NCBI GenBank assembly: GCA_947478985.1
Contig: CANJYC010000068.1
Location: forward strand, 1-8,253
DNA: 8,253 nucleotides
From: Acidobacteriota bacterium
GTDB lineage: Bacteria > Acidobacteriota > Vicinamibacteria > Vicinamibacterales > UBA2999
Reading direction: 5' to 3'
The translations under genes and the position numbers were made by a program. Each line of letters starts with the position of its first letter. Within the stretch, counting starts at the first letter, position 1. The notes below the pieces were generated by a model. It had not been told where the DNA came from. It was given only the letters and a program-made list of their open reading frames with translations, and did no database searches. Shown piece by piece: positions 1-6,688 of this stretch.

Positions 1-1
1 C

Positions 2-1210
2 GGGCCGGGCTATCTCGTGGCCGTCGGGTACATGGACCCGGGCAATTGGGCGACCGATCTGGCCGGCGGCGCACGCTACGGCTACACCCTCCTCAGCGTC
101 ATCCTGATTTCAAATCTGATGGCGATCCTCCTGCAGTCGCTCGCCGTGCGGCTCGGGATTGCCACTGGCCGCGACCTGGCGCAGGCGTGCCGCGACAGCT
201 ACTCGACGCCGGTCACCATCGCGCTGTGGATCCTCTGCGAGATCGCCATCGCCGCGTGTGACCTCGCTGAGGTAATCGGCGCGGCCATCGCTCTCAACCT
301 GCTATTCGGCCTGCCGCTGATCTGGGGCGTGTGTCTCACCGCATTCGACGTCCTGGTCGTGCTCTTCCTCCAGCATCGTGGCTTCCGGTATGTCGAGGCG
401 CTGGTCGTTGCACTGATTGTCGCCATCGCGGCGGCGTTCGCCCTTGAGGTCTGGTGGGCGGCGCCGGATCTCGGCGCGGTCGCCGAGGGTTTCATCCCGC
501 GCTCGGAGATCCTCATGGATCCCGCCATGCTGTATATCGCGCTCGGTATCCTCGGCGCCACGGTGATGCCGCACAACCTGTATCTGCACTCGTCCATCGT
601 CCAGACGCGCAAGTACGTCGATACCAAGCAGAGCAAGAGCGAGGCAATCCGATTCGCGTCGATCGACTCGTCTGTGGCGCTGATGTCGGCGCTGTTCATT
701 AACGCGGCGATTCTGATCATCGCAGCCGCAGTGTTTCACGGCACCCCATACGAGTCGGTCGCCGACATCGGCGATGCCTACAAGCTCCTGTCGCCGATGC
801 TCGGCACCGCAGCGGCGGGGACGCTCTTCGCCGTGGCATTGCTGTGTGCTGGTCAGAATGCGACGCTGACGGGTACGCTCGCCGGCCAGATTGTGATGGA
901 GGGCTTCGTCAACATCCGCCTGCGCCCCTGGCTGCGGCGCCTCATCACGCGTCTGGTCGCCATCGTTCCCGCCATCGTCGTCGTCAGCCTGTATGGTGAG
1001 GCGGGCACGGGTAAGCTCCTCATCCTGAGCCAGGTCATCCTGAGCCTCCAGCTCCCGTTCGCGGTGTTTCCCCTCGTCAGCTTCACGAGCAATCGCCACA
1101 AGATGGGTGATTTCGTGGCGCCCGTCTGGATTCAGGTGCTGGCGTGGGCTGTCGCGGTTATCATTGCCGCCCTGAACGGCTGGCTCCTCTATCAGACCGT
1201 CTTCGGATAA
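2..1210 (+). CDS. mntH: Nramp-family divalent metal (Mn2+/Fe2+) transporter, 5' end missing
   Basis: This is an inner-membrane, proton-coupled importer of Mn2+ and Fe2+. The frame is open from base 2 and reads GPGYLVAVGYMDPGNW. The GTG at 17 is therefore an internal valine of the conserved first helix, not a start, and some 20-40 N-terminal residues probably lie outside the window. The two unwound metal-binding helices are both present: DPGN of helix 1 (bases 35-46) and MPHN of helix 6 (bases 566-577), whose Asp, Asn and Met are the known Nramp metal ligands. MPHN is followed by the family stretch LYLHSSIVQTR. The rest is a run of hydrophobic helices ending close to the C-terminus, as in bacterial MntH. 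The stop is 3 bases before a universal stress protein gene, so the two are probably co-transcribed. Mn2+ is the likelier main substrate, but sequence alone does not separate it from Fe2+. Confidence 0.95.
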   Translation, partial: GPGYLVAVGYMDPGNWATDLAGGARYGYTLLSVILISNLMAILLQSLAVRLGIATGRDLAQACRDSYSTPVTIALWILCEIAIAACDLAEVIGAAIALNLLFGLPLIWGVCLTAFDVLVVLFLQHRGFRYVEALVVALIVAIAAAFALEVWWAAPDLGAVAEGFIPRSEILMDPAMLYIALGILGATVMPHNLYLHSSIVQTRKYVDTKQSKSEAIRFASIDSSVALMSALFINAAILIIAAAVFHGTPYESVADIGDAYKLLSPMLGTAAAGTLFAVALLCAGQNATLTGTLAGQIVMEGFVNIRLRPWLRRLITRLVAIVPAIVVVSLYGEAGTGKLLILSQVILSLQLPFAVFPLVSFTSNRHKMGDFVAPVWIQVLAWAVAVIIAALNGWLLYQTVFG

Positions 1211-1213
1211 TTC

Positions 1214-1636
1214 ATGTATCGCCGCATCTTGGTCGCCGTCGAACACTCACCGGCCGACGCGACCATTCTCAGGCACGTGAAGGAGCTGGCGCTGCTGACC
1301 GGGGGCGAACTGCTGCTCGTCCACGTGGCTGACGGCTGGGCGGCCCGCCACTTCGAGCAGTTGCAGTTGCGGGAATCGGAGGAGATGAAAGGGGACCGCG
1401 CCTACCTCGATCAGATTGCCGCCGAACTCGCCGCCGTCCCGCTGAAAGTTACGACGAAGCTGGCGATGGGCGACCCGGCCACCGAGCTGATTCGCCTGGT
1501 CGAGGAATGGCAGGCCGACCTCATCGCGATGTCCACCCACGGACACCGGTTCGTCAACGACCTGCTGCGCGGCACGACCGTCAATCGGGTCAGACACGAG
1601 GTGAAGGTTCCCGTGCTGCTGCTCCGTCAGCAGTGA
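1214..1636 (+). CDS. Universal stress protein (UspA superfamily), single domain
   Basis: This is a 140-residue cytoplasmic protein with one Usp fold. It starts with the usual first strand (RRILVAVEHSPAD) and ends with a strand of the KVPVLLL type. The ATP-binding motif G-2x-G-9x-G(S/T) is nearly intact: S107-T-H-G110, nine residues, then G120-T121. The first glycine is a serine, and the usual acidic residue of the first loop is E10 instead of Asp, so it may be an ATP-binding member with small changes. Usp proteins act in stress survival, and their exact role is usually unknown. The ATG lies 3 bases after the transporter stop with no visible Shine-Dalgarno sequence, which suggests translational coupling. 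The pairing suggests a regulatory or stress link to metal import; this is inference from position. Confidence 0.93.
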   Translation: MYRRILVAVEHSPADATILRHVKELALLTGGELLLVHVADGWAARHFEQLQLRESEEMKGDRAYLDQIAAELAAVPLKVTTKLAMGDPATELIRLVEEWQADLIAMSTHGHRFVNDLLRGTTVNRVRHEVKVPVLLLRQQ

Positions 1637-1666
1637 AGCGCCCCGTATGGGGGATGGCGGTGCGCT
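1637..1666. terminator. Weak hairpin between convergent genes
   Basis: The 31-base gap between the stress protein gene and the convergent minus-strand gene holds CCCC-GTAT-GGGG (1641-1652). An outer AGCGC/GCGCT pairing (1637-1641 with 1662-1666) encloses it; the two pairings share base 1641, so they cannot both form in full. It is palindromic enough to act in both directions, but no T-run follows on either strand. It could be a factor-assisted transcription end or chance in G+C-rich DNA. Confidence 0.25.
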
Positions 1667-1667
1667 C

Positions 1668-2096
1668 TTAGCGCGCCAGCCAGGGCACGAGCGCGTCGAC
1701 CAGGATCGCCAGCACGTCGTCCTCGGTGATGGTGTCCGGGGCCGCGTCCTTTTTCAGCGGACGCTCCTCCTCGATGGTGCGGGAGCCGCGGGTGCGACTG
1801 GTGCGCACCATGACCTGCGGGATATCGCCGGTCGTATCCAGCGTCAGCTCGAGATAGTCGTCCCGTCCCCTGTCGTCGGCCAGGCGCAGCCCACCCCCGG
1901 GAGTGAAGACGGTGAAGCCGTACCCCTCCGCTTTCAGGGCATTGGCGACCTGGCGCACCAGCGGAGTGGCCACGGTATCGAGAAAGACGGCATAGGTGCG
2001 CTCGGCATCGCTCGTGCGCTGCCGCCGCTGCTGGGAACCGGCGCGCGCCTGGTCAATGGCGGACTTGAGCTGCTTGCGGACCTGGGAAATTTCCAT
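1668..2096 (-). CDS. Conserved-looking protein of unknown function, 142 residues
   Basis: I do not recognise a named family. The protein is soluble, with no signal peptide, membrane segment or cysteine. Residues 1-60 look helical and charged (MEISQVRKQLKSAIDQAR, later PLVRQVANALKAEGYGF). Residues 60-110 look like beta strands, with FTPGGGLRLADD and an Arg-rich stretch RTSRTRGSRTIEEERP. A C-terminal helix follows (ITEDDVLAILVDALVPWL). The amphipathic layout and balanced composition indicate a real gene; the opposite-strand reading is Gly/Arg-rich and shapeless. The start at 2096 is chosen because the frame, although open to 2528, would otherwise run across the glycosylase gene with composition typical of an antisense frame. 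The gene is convergent with the stress protein gene and divergent from the glycosylase gene. No Shine-Dalgarno sequence is visible. Confidence 0.75.
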   Translation of the reverse strand: MEISQVRKQLKSAIDQARAGSQQRRQRTSDAERTYAVFLDTVATPLVRQVANALKAEGYGFTVFTPGGGLRLADDRGRDDYLELTLDTTGDIPQVMVRTSRTRGSRTIEEERPLKKDAAPDTITEDDVLAILVDALVPWLAR

Positions 2097-2210
2097 CAGG
2101 GGACAATTGTAGGGCGCGAAGGGTCCGCGTGGGGCGACCATCGCAGATGACGCTGGGAAGTGTGTTGAAGTAGGCTCCGAGCTTCGGGAAGGTCGACGCT
2201 CGTAACCGCC
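2097..2210. other. Divergent intergenic region
   Basis: These 114 bases separate the starts of the minus-strand unknown gene and the plus-strand glycosylase gene, so both promoters should be here. I see a TACAAT hexamer for the minus strand next to its start, listed separately. For the plus strand I find no convincing -35/-10 pair; a purine-rich GGGAAGG (2186-2192) lies 18 bases before the glycosylase ATG, too far for a normal ribosome binding site. No long repeat is visible. Confidence 0.6.
2103..2111 (-). promoter_or_regulatory. Possible -10 element inside a short palindrome, near-leaderless
   Basis: On the minus strand TACAAT (2106-2111) differs from TATAAT at one base. It overlaps the perfect 8-bp palindrome ACAATTGT (2103-2110). 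A start site about seven bases downstream would leave only some three bases before the ATG at 2096, so the transcript would be leaderless or nearly so. There is no good -35 hexamer at the usual distance (CCCCAC at 17 bases), and this keeps confidence low. Confidence 0.3.
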
Positions 2211-2849
2211 ATGCCAGTATCCACAGACTACGCACGCGCCCGGCGCGTTCTGGCGCGCAAGGACCCGGTGATTGGGGGGCTCATGCGCGCGCACGGCGCC
2301 TGCGGCCTGGCCGACGCGCAGCACACCGACCCGTTTGTGGCGCTGGTGCACGCGATCTGCTCGCAGCAGCTGTCGACCAAGGCGGCGGCCACGATCGCCG
2401 GGCGCTTTGACGCGCTGTTCGACGGCATACCGACTCCGGCTCTGGTGGCGACCGTGTCCGATCCGCAGCTGCGCGCCGTCGGCCTGAGTGGTCAGAAGGT
2501 CGCGTACATCCGCGACCTGTGTCTGCACATCACGACCGGATTTCTACCGCTCGAGGCACTCGACGCGATGAGCGACGACGACGTAGTGGCCGCGCTGACC
2601 GCGGTCAAGGGCATCGGACGCTGGACCGCGGAGATGTTCCTCATGTTCCGGCTCCACCGGCCGGACGTGCTTCCCGTGGGCGATCTCGGCATCGTCAAGG
2701 CCGTGCAGAAGGCCTATCGGCTGCGCGCGGTGCCGACGCCCGAGCGGCTCACCAGGATCGGAGAATCCTGGCGCCCCTATCGATCCGTTGCGTGCTGGTA
2801 TCTGTGGGCGAGCCTGCAGAACACGCCACCCGCTGCTGACAAGGCCTGA
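2211..2849 (+). CDS. DNA-3-methyladenine glycosylase II-like HhH-GPD enzyme
   Basis: This is a base-excision repair enzyme that removes alkylated bases such as 3-methyladenine from DNA. At 212 residues it has the helical HhH-GPD core but not the N-terminal domain of E. coli AlkA, so it resembles the short AlkA/Mag-type enzymes. Family landmarks are AICSQQLSTKAA (48-59), the helix-hairpin-helix LTAVKGIGRWTAEMFLMF (129-146), and PVGDLGI (155-161), where D158 is the expected catalytic aspartate. The C-terminal WRPYRSVACWYLW (187-199) is also typical. There is no four-cysteine Fe-S cluster, which argues against endonuclease III or MutY. The ATG at 2211 gives a normal N-terminus; no good ribosome binding site precedes it. 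The M16 peptidase gene starts 3 bases after the stop, so the two may share a transcript despite unrelated roles. Confidence 0.93.
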   Translation: MPVSTDYARARRVLARKDPVIGGLMRAHGACGLADAQHTDPFVALVHAICSQQLSTKAAATIAGRFDALFDGIPTPALVATVSDPQLRAVGLSGQKVAYIRDLCLHITTGFLPLEALDAMSDDDVVAALTAVKGIGRWTAEMFLMFRLHRPDVLPVGDLGIVKAVQKAYRLRAVPTPERLTRIGESWRPYRSVACWYLWASLQNTPPAADKA

Positions 2850-2852
2850 GAC

Positions 2853-5675
2853 ATGCAGAACAGATTTGCCATTCGTGCGCTTCTCGCCACGGCGCTCATC
2901 GTGGCCGCGCTCGCGCCATCCTCGGCGCAGAACCGTCCCGCGGCCGGGGCATCGGACGTGCCGCGCCTCGCCTTCGAGAAGTTCACGCTGCCGAACGGCC
3001 TCGAGGTGATCCTCAGCCGGAAGACCGGCCTGCCGATGGTGGCGGTGAATCTCTGGTACCACGTCGGCCCGGCCAACGAGGCGGCCGGGCGTACCGGGTT
3101 TGCGCACCTGTTCGAGCACATGATGTTTCAAAGTTCGAAGCACGTGCCGCCCGACTCGCACATCCGGCTGCTCGAGGCCGCCGGAGCGAGCAATCTGAAC
3201 GGGACCACCGACTACGACCGCACCAACTACTTCGAAACCGTGCCCGCCAATCAGCTTGAGCTGGCGTTGTGGCTCGAGTCCGATCGCATGGGCTACCTGC
3301 TCGACAAGGTCGACCAGGCATCGCTCGCCAACCAGCAGGACGTGGTCCGCAACGAACGCCGGCAGAGCGTCGAGAACCGGCCCTATGGCCTGGCCGACGA
3401 GGCGCTGGTTCAGGCGCTCTATCCGAAGGGGCATCCCTACTACGGCAACATCATCGGCTCACACGAGGACATCCAGGCCGCGAAGCTGGAGGACGTGAAG
3501 CAGTTCTTCCGCCAGTACTACGCGCCGAACAATGCCAGCCTCGCCATCGTCGGAGACATCGATTCTGCACAGGCGAAGGCGCTCGTGCAGAAGTACTTCG
3601 CGACCCTGAAGCGTGGTCCGGCCGTGGCGAGACCGTCGGCGTCGACGCCGAAGATTACAGCGGAGCGCCGGCTGACGGTGACCGCACGCGTGGAGCTGCC
3701 GCGTATCTACATGGCGTGGCTGACGCCGTCGGCGTTTGCGCCAGGCGACGCCGATGCCGAGATCGCCGCCACGATTCTCGGGGGCGGCCGATCGAGCCGT
3801 TTGTACAAGAAGCTCGTGTACGAGCGGCAGATTGCGCAGAACGTTTCGGCAGAGCAGAACTCGCTCACGCTGGGATCCATGTTCGAGATCGAGGCGACAG
3901 CGCGGCCCGGTCACACGGCGGAGGAACTCGAGAAGGCCATCGAGGAAGAACTCACGGCGCTGCGCACCGCGCCGTCCGAGTTGCGCGAGGTGGAGATGGC
4001 GCGCAACACCATCGAGACGAACATCATCGGCGGCCTGGAACGGCTCGGCGGCTTCGGCGGCGTGGCCGATCGGTTGAATCTCTACAACCACTACCTCGGC
4101 ACTCCCGACTACCTGCAGAAGGACATCCAGCGCTACCGCGCCGTGACGCCGGCCACGATTCAGGCGTTCGTGCGGGCGCAGCTCACGCCGACTTCGCGGG
4201 TGGTGCTGACGGCCCTGCCCGGAGCGCCGGCGCCCGTTCCTGTGACCCCGACTCCAGCCCCAGCCGCCACCGCGCAAGGCGACAACGGGGAATCCGTCAA
4301 CGCGGATGAGCCGTGGCGGCTGCAGATGCCGGCGCCGGGGCCCGCGCGTCCGATGCAGCTGGCCACGCCCGCGTCGGCGACGCTCCCCAACGGTTTGACG
4401 CTCATCCTGAATCAGCGCCCGGGCGTGCCGGTGGTGGCCGCGAACCTCGTGTTCAAGACCGGCAGCGATGCCAATCCGGTGAGCACGCCCGGCCTGGCCA
4501 GCTTCGTGGCGGCGATGCTCGACGAGGGGACGTCGACGCGCAGCGCCCCACAGATTGCCGACGAGGTGGCGCACCTCGGCGCGAGCCTGACGACGGGCAG
4601 TTCGATGGACGCGACGACCATCTCGACGCGTGCGCTGGCCAAGAACTTCCCGGCTGCGCTCGACCTGCTCGCGGATGTGGCTCTACACCCGGTCTTCCCG
4701 GCGGAAGAAGTCGAGCGTCAGCGCACCGCGCGCCTGGGCCAGATCCTCCAGCAGCGCGACAACGCTTCTGGGGTGGCCGGGCAGGTTGTCGCTTCGGTCC
4801 TCTACGGCAAGAGCCATCCGTACGGCTACAGCGAGATTGGCACCGAGGCCGCGGTCAAGGCCATGACGCGCGCCGACATGATGGCGTTCTGGAAGCAGAA
4901 CCTCGTTCCTAACAATGCCGCGCTGGTGGTGGCCGGGGACATCTCGATGACCGAGTTGCGGGCGCTGGCGGACAAGGCCTTTGCGGGCTGGCAGCGCGGC
5001 ACGCCGGCGCGTCCGGCGCTCGGCGCGCCGGACACGACGCGAGCCCGTGTGGTCATCGTCGACAAGCCTGGCGCGCCGCAGACACAGCTCCGGGTCGTGG
5101 GCATCGGCGCCGCGCGGTCATCGCCGGACTTCCGGCCGCTGCAGGTGATGAACACGGCGCTCGGCGGCTTGTTCTCGAGCCGCATCAACATGAACCTGCG
5201 CGAGAAGAACGGCTACAGCTACGGCACCAACTCGAGCTTCACCTTCCGGCGCAGCCCTGGGCCATTTCAGGTGGCCGGTGGCATACGGACCGACGTGACC
5301 GCGCCGGCCGTGACCGAGATTCTTAACGAGATCGCGGGGATGCTGAAGGAACCGATGGGGCGGGACGAGCTGCAGAAGTCGAAGGACGCCCTGGCGAATT
5401 CGCTCCCCGGAGCCTTCGAGACGAGCTCAAGCGCGGTCGGCAGCTTTTCCAATGTCTACACGTACGACCTCGGCCTCGACTACTACACGCGCTACGCCGA
5501 GCAGGTGAACGCGGTCACCGCGGAACAGGCGCAGGCCGTGGCGGCGAAGTATCTGCAGCCGTCGGCGCTCGTGGTGGTGGCGGTCGGCGACCGGAAGTTG
5601 ATCGATCCGGAGCTGCGGAAGCTGAATCTCGGAAATGTCGAGAACCGGGACGCCGAGGGCAATCTGGTCCCCTAG
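2853..5675 (+). CDS. Secreted two-domain M16 zinc metallopeptidase (pitrilysin/processing-peptidase family)
   Basis: This 940-residue exported peptidase probably degrades or trims peptides outside the inner membrane. Residues 1-25 form a Sec signal peptide with a hydrophobic stretch (ALLATALIVAALAP) and a likely cut at SSA|Q. The first half carries the inverted zinc motif H85-L-F-E88-H89 and a downstream glutamate in RNERR (E168), so it is the catalytic half. A Pro/Ala-rich linker (about 456-475) leads to the second half, which restarts with the family phrase LPNGLTLIL. There HxxEH is replaced by FVAAM near 551-555, so that half is non-catalytic. It keeps the paired Arg and Tyr (NLREKNGYSYG, R783 and Y788) that bind substrate in M16 beta subunits. 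The whole is a fused alpha/beta processing-peptidase arrangement, common in this family. A weak AAGG (2841-2844) precedes the ATG by 8 bases. The substrate cannot be told from sequence. Confidence 0.95.
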   Translation: MQNRFAIRALLATALIVAALAPSSAQNRPAAGASDVPRLAFEKFTLPNGLEVILSRKTGLPMVAVNLWYHVGPANEAAGRTGFAHLFEHMMFQSSKHVPPDSHIRLLEAAGASNLNGTTDYDRTNYFETVPANQLELALWLESDRMGYLLDKVDQASLANQQDVVRNERRQSVENRPYGLADEALVQALYPKGHPYYGNIIGSHEDIQAAKLEDVKQFFRQYYAPNNASLAIVGDIDSAQAKALVQKYFATLKRGPAVARPSASTPKITAERRLTVTARVELPRIYMAWLTPSAFAPGDADAEIAATILGGGRSSRLYKKLVYERQIAQNVSAEQNSLTLGSMFEIEATARPGHTAEELEKAIEEELTALRTAPSELREVEMARNTIETNIIGGLERLGGFGGVADRLNLYNHYLGTPDYLQKDIQRYRAVTPATIQAFVRAQLTPTSRVVLTALPGAPAPVPVTPTPAPAATAQGDNGESVNADEPWRLQMPAPGPARPMQLATPASATLPNGLTLILNQRPGVPVVAANLVFKTGSDANPVSTPGLASFVAAMLDEGTSTRSAPQIADEVAHLGASLTTGSSMDATTISTRALAKNFPAALDLLADVALHPVFPAEEVERQRTARLGQILQQRDNASGVAGQVVASVLYGKSHPYGYSEIGTEAAVKAMTRADMMAFWKQNLVPNNAALVVAGDISMTELRALADKAFAGWQRGTPARPALGAPDTTRARVVIVDKPGAPQTQLRVVGIGAARSSPDFRPLQVMNTALGGLFSSRINMNLREKNGYSYGTNSSFTFRRSPGPFQVAGGIRTDVTAPAVTEILNEIAGMLKEPMGRDELQKSKDALANSLPGAFETSSSAVGSFSNVYTYDLGLDYYTRYAEQVNAVTAEQAQAVAAKYLQPSALVVVAVGDRKLIDPELRKLNLGNVENRDAEGNLVP

Positions 5676-5684
5676 GCATTCGTC

Positions 5685-5715
5685 CACCCGTCCGGGGTTC
5701 GTGATCCGGCGGGTG
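5685..5715 (+). terminator. Hairpin after the peptidase gene, possible terminator
   Basis: CACCCG (5685-5690) plus CCGG (5692-5695) pairs with CCGG (5706-5709) plus CGGGTG (5710-5715). This is a ten-base-pair G+C-rich stem with one bulged T (5691) and a ten-base loop. It starts ten bases after the peptidase stop and ends five bases before the extended -10 of the next operon. A clean T-run is missing (AACTTGATATAATTT follows), so it is at best an imperfect intrinsic terminator. It may mainly insulate the cysteine operon from read-through. Confidence 0.4.
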
Positions 5716-5719
5716 AACT

Positions 5720-5728
5720 TGATATAAT
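5720..5728 (+). promoter_or_regulatory. Extended -10 promoter of the cysteine operon
   Basis: TGATATAAT contains the consensus TATAAT (5723-5728) preceded by TGn (5720-5722), the extended -10 form that can work without a good -35. No TTGACA-like hexamer lies 16-18 bases upstream. Transcription would begin near 5734-5736, giving a leader of about 15 bases before the ATG at 5750. No Shine-Dalgarno sequence is present in that leader. Confidence 0.7.
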
Positions 5729-5729
5729 T

Positions 5730-5748
5730 TCCGACTCAACAAGTCGGA
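5730..5748. promoter_or_regulatory. Perfect inverted repeat resembling an IscR/Rrf2-type operator
   Basis: TCCGACT-CAACA-AGTCGGA is a perfect 7-bp inverted repeat with a 5-base centre. Its half-sites fit the core of the E. coli IscR type 1 consensus, YYGACT-N5-AGTCRR, exactly; the A/T-rich centre and outer ATAS/STAT flanks fit only partly. It begins two bases after the -10 hexamer, spans the predicted start site and ends one base before the start codon, which is the position expected of a repressor site. Because the predicted transcript starts inside the left arm, an RNA hairpin in the leader is less likely than a DNA operator. No regulator gene is in the window. Confidence 0.55.
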
Positions 5749-5749
5749 C

Positions 5750-6688
5750 ATGACTGTGGCAACTTCAAGCGCCGCGAGGCGTTACAGCTCCATTCTCGAA
5801 CTCATCGGCAACACACCCCTGATCCGTCTCGCCAGCTTCGAGACGGGGCTGCGGAATGTCGAGCTGTACGCGAAGGCCGAGTGGAAGAATCCTGGCGGGT
5901 CGGTCAAGGATCGTCCCGCAGCGCGGATGATCGCCGATGCCGAGCGTTCCGGCGCCCTGACGCGCGACAAGATCATCCTGGACGCCACCTCCGGCAACAC
6001 AGGGATTGCCTACGCGATGATTGGCGCCGCATCGGGCTACCGGGTGCGCCTGTGCATGCCGGAGAACGTCACGCCGGAGCGGAAGAAGGTCCTGCGCGCG
6101 TTCGGCGCCGAGGTGGTCTTCACGAGCCCCATGGATGGGTCGGACGGCGCCATCATCAAGGCGCGCGAGATGTACGCGGCTAACCCCGAACGCTACTTTT
6201 ATCCCGACCAGTACAACAACGACGGCAACTGGCGCTCGCACTTCGATACCACCGGGCCCGAGATTCTCGAGCAGACGGAAGGGCGCCTCACGCACTTCGT
6301 CGCCGGCCTCGGCACCAGCGGCACCTTCGTCGGCGTGGGCCGCCGTCTGCGTCAGGCGAAACCCACGGTGCGCCTCGTCTCCGTGCAGCCCGATTCACCG
6401 CTCCATGGCCTGGAAGGGCTGAAGCACATGGACTCCGCCATCGTGCCGGGCATCTACGACCCGACCTTGGCTGACGAGGACCTGCGCGTCGGCACCGAGG
6501 AATCGTTCGACCTCGTGCGGCGCCTCGCGCGACAGGAAGGGCTGCTGGTGGGCATCTCGAGCGGCGCCAACCTCGCCGGTGCGCTCCGCGTGGCCCGCGA
6601 CACGGCGGACGCGGTGATCGTGGTCATCTTCTGCGACGGCGGAGACCGCTACCTGTCCGAGCGTTTCTGGGACGAGGGAGCGCACTGA
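5750..6688 (+). CDS. cysM: CysM-like PLP-dependent cysteine synthase
   Basis: This 312-residue cytoplasmic fold-type II PLP enzyme makes a C-S bond by replacing the leaving group of an activated serine with sulfur. Family marks are present: ELIGNTPLIRL (17-27); NPGGSVKDR with K53 as the PLP lysine; the substrate loop TSGNTG (80-85); the phosphate-binding GTSGT (188-192); and SSGAN (270-274), where S271 sits by the pyridine nitrogen. Linkage to Mec and CysO homologues points to the M. tuberculosis CysM role, which uses O-phosphoserine and CysO thiocarboxylate and not free sulfide. The M. tuberculosis residue known to select phosphoserine (Arg220 in an ALRNMDEG stretch) aligns by eye with K225 in GLKHMDSA, still basic, so phosphoserine is plausible but unproven. 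The ATG gives a normal ten-residue lead. The stop overlaps the next start by one base (TGATG). Confidence 0.92.
   Translation: MTVATSSAARRYSSILELIGNTPLIRLASFETGLRNVELYAKAEWKNPGGSVKDRPAARMIADAERSGALTRDKIILDATSGNTGIAYAMIGAASGYRVRLCMPENVTPERKKVLRAFGAEVVFTSPMDGSDGAIIKAREMYAANPERYFYPDQYNNDGNWRSHFDTTGPEILEQTEGRLTHFVAGLGTSGTFVGVGRRLRQAKPTVRLVSVQPDSPLHGLEGLKHMDSAIVPGIYDPTLADEDLRVGTEESFDLVRRLARQEGLLVGISSGANLAGALRVARDTADAVIVVIFCDGGDRYLSERFWDEGAH
6674..6680 (+). promoter_or_regulatory. Shine-Dalgarno sequence of the JAMM peptidase gene
   Basis: GAGGGAG lies 7 bases before the ATG at 6688, inside the last codons of cysM. It is the clearest ribosome binding site in the window and supports the TGATG-overlap start. 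Neighbouring genes have weak sites or none. Confidence 0.65.

Noticed and set aside
17..19. GTG as the start of the metal transporter
   Set aside because: The frame is open upstream to base 2 and encodes GPGYL, part of the conserved first helix, so this GTG is an internal valine.
302..1246. Minus-strand open frame opposite the metal transporter
   Set aside because: Asp/Arg/Glu/His-rich composition typical of the antisense of a membrane protein gene; no family resemblance.
1647..2150. Plus-strand open frame opposite the unknown gene
   Set aside because: Gly/Arg/His-rich with no recognisable pattern, and most of it mirrors the minus-strand gene, which has the better protein-like layout.
2097..2528. 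Long N-terminal extension of the minus-strand unknown gene
   Set aside because: It would lie antisense to the glycosylase gene for most of its length, is rich in Arg/His/Gln with no structure, and the residues from 2096 onward form a complete-looking protein.
4200..4290. Pro/Ala-rich stretch considered as a gene boundary or repeat in the peptidase gene
   Set aside because: It is in frame and joins the two M16 halves, so it is a flexible linker and not a break.
3459..4574. Long minus-strand open frame inside the M16 peptidase gene
   Set aside because: Arg/His-rich antisense shadow in G+C-rich DNA; the plus-strand reading is an unmistakable M16 protein.
5730..5748. RNA hairpin or riboswitch in the cysM leader
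   Set aside because: The predicted transcript begins inside the left arm, and the element is far too small for a known sulfur riboswitch; a DNA operator fits better.
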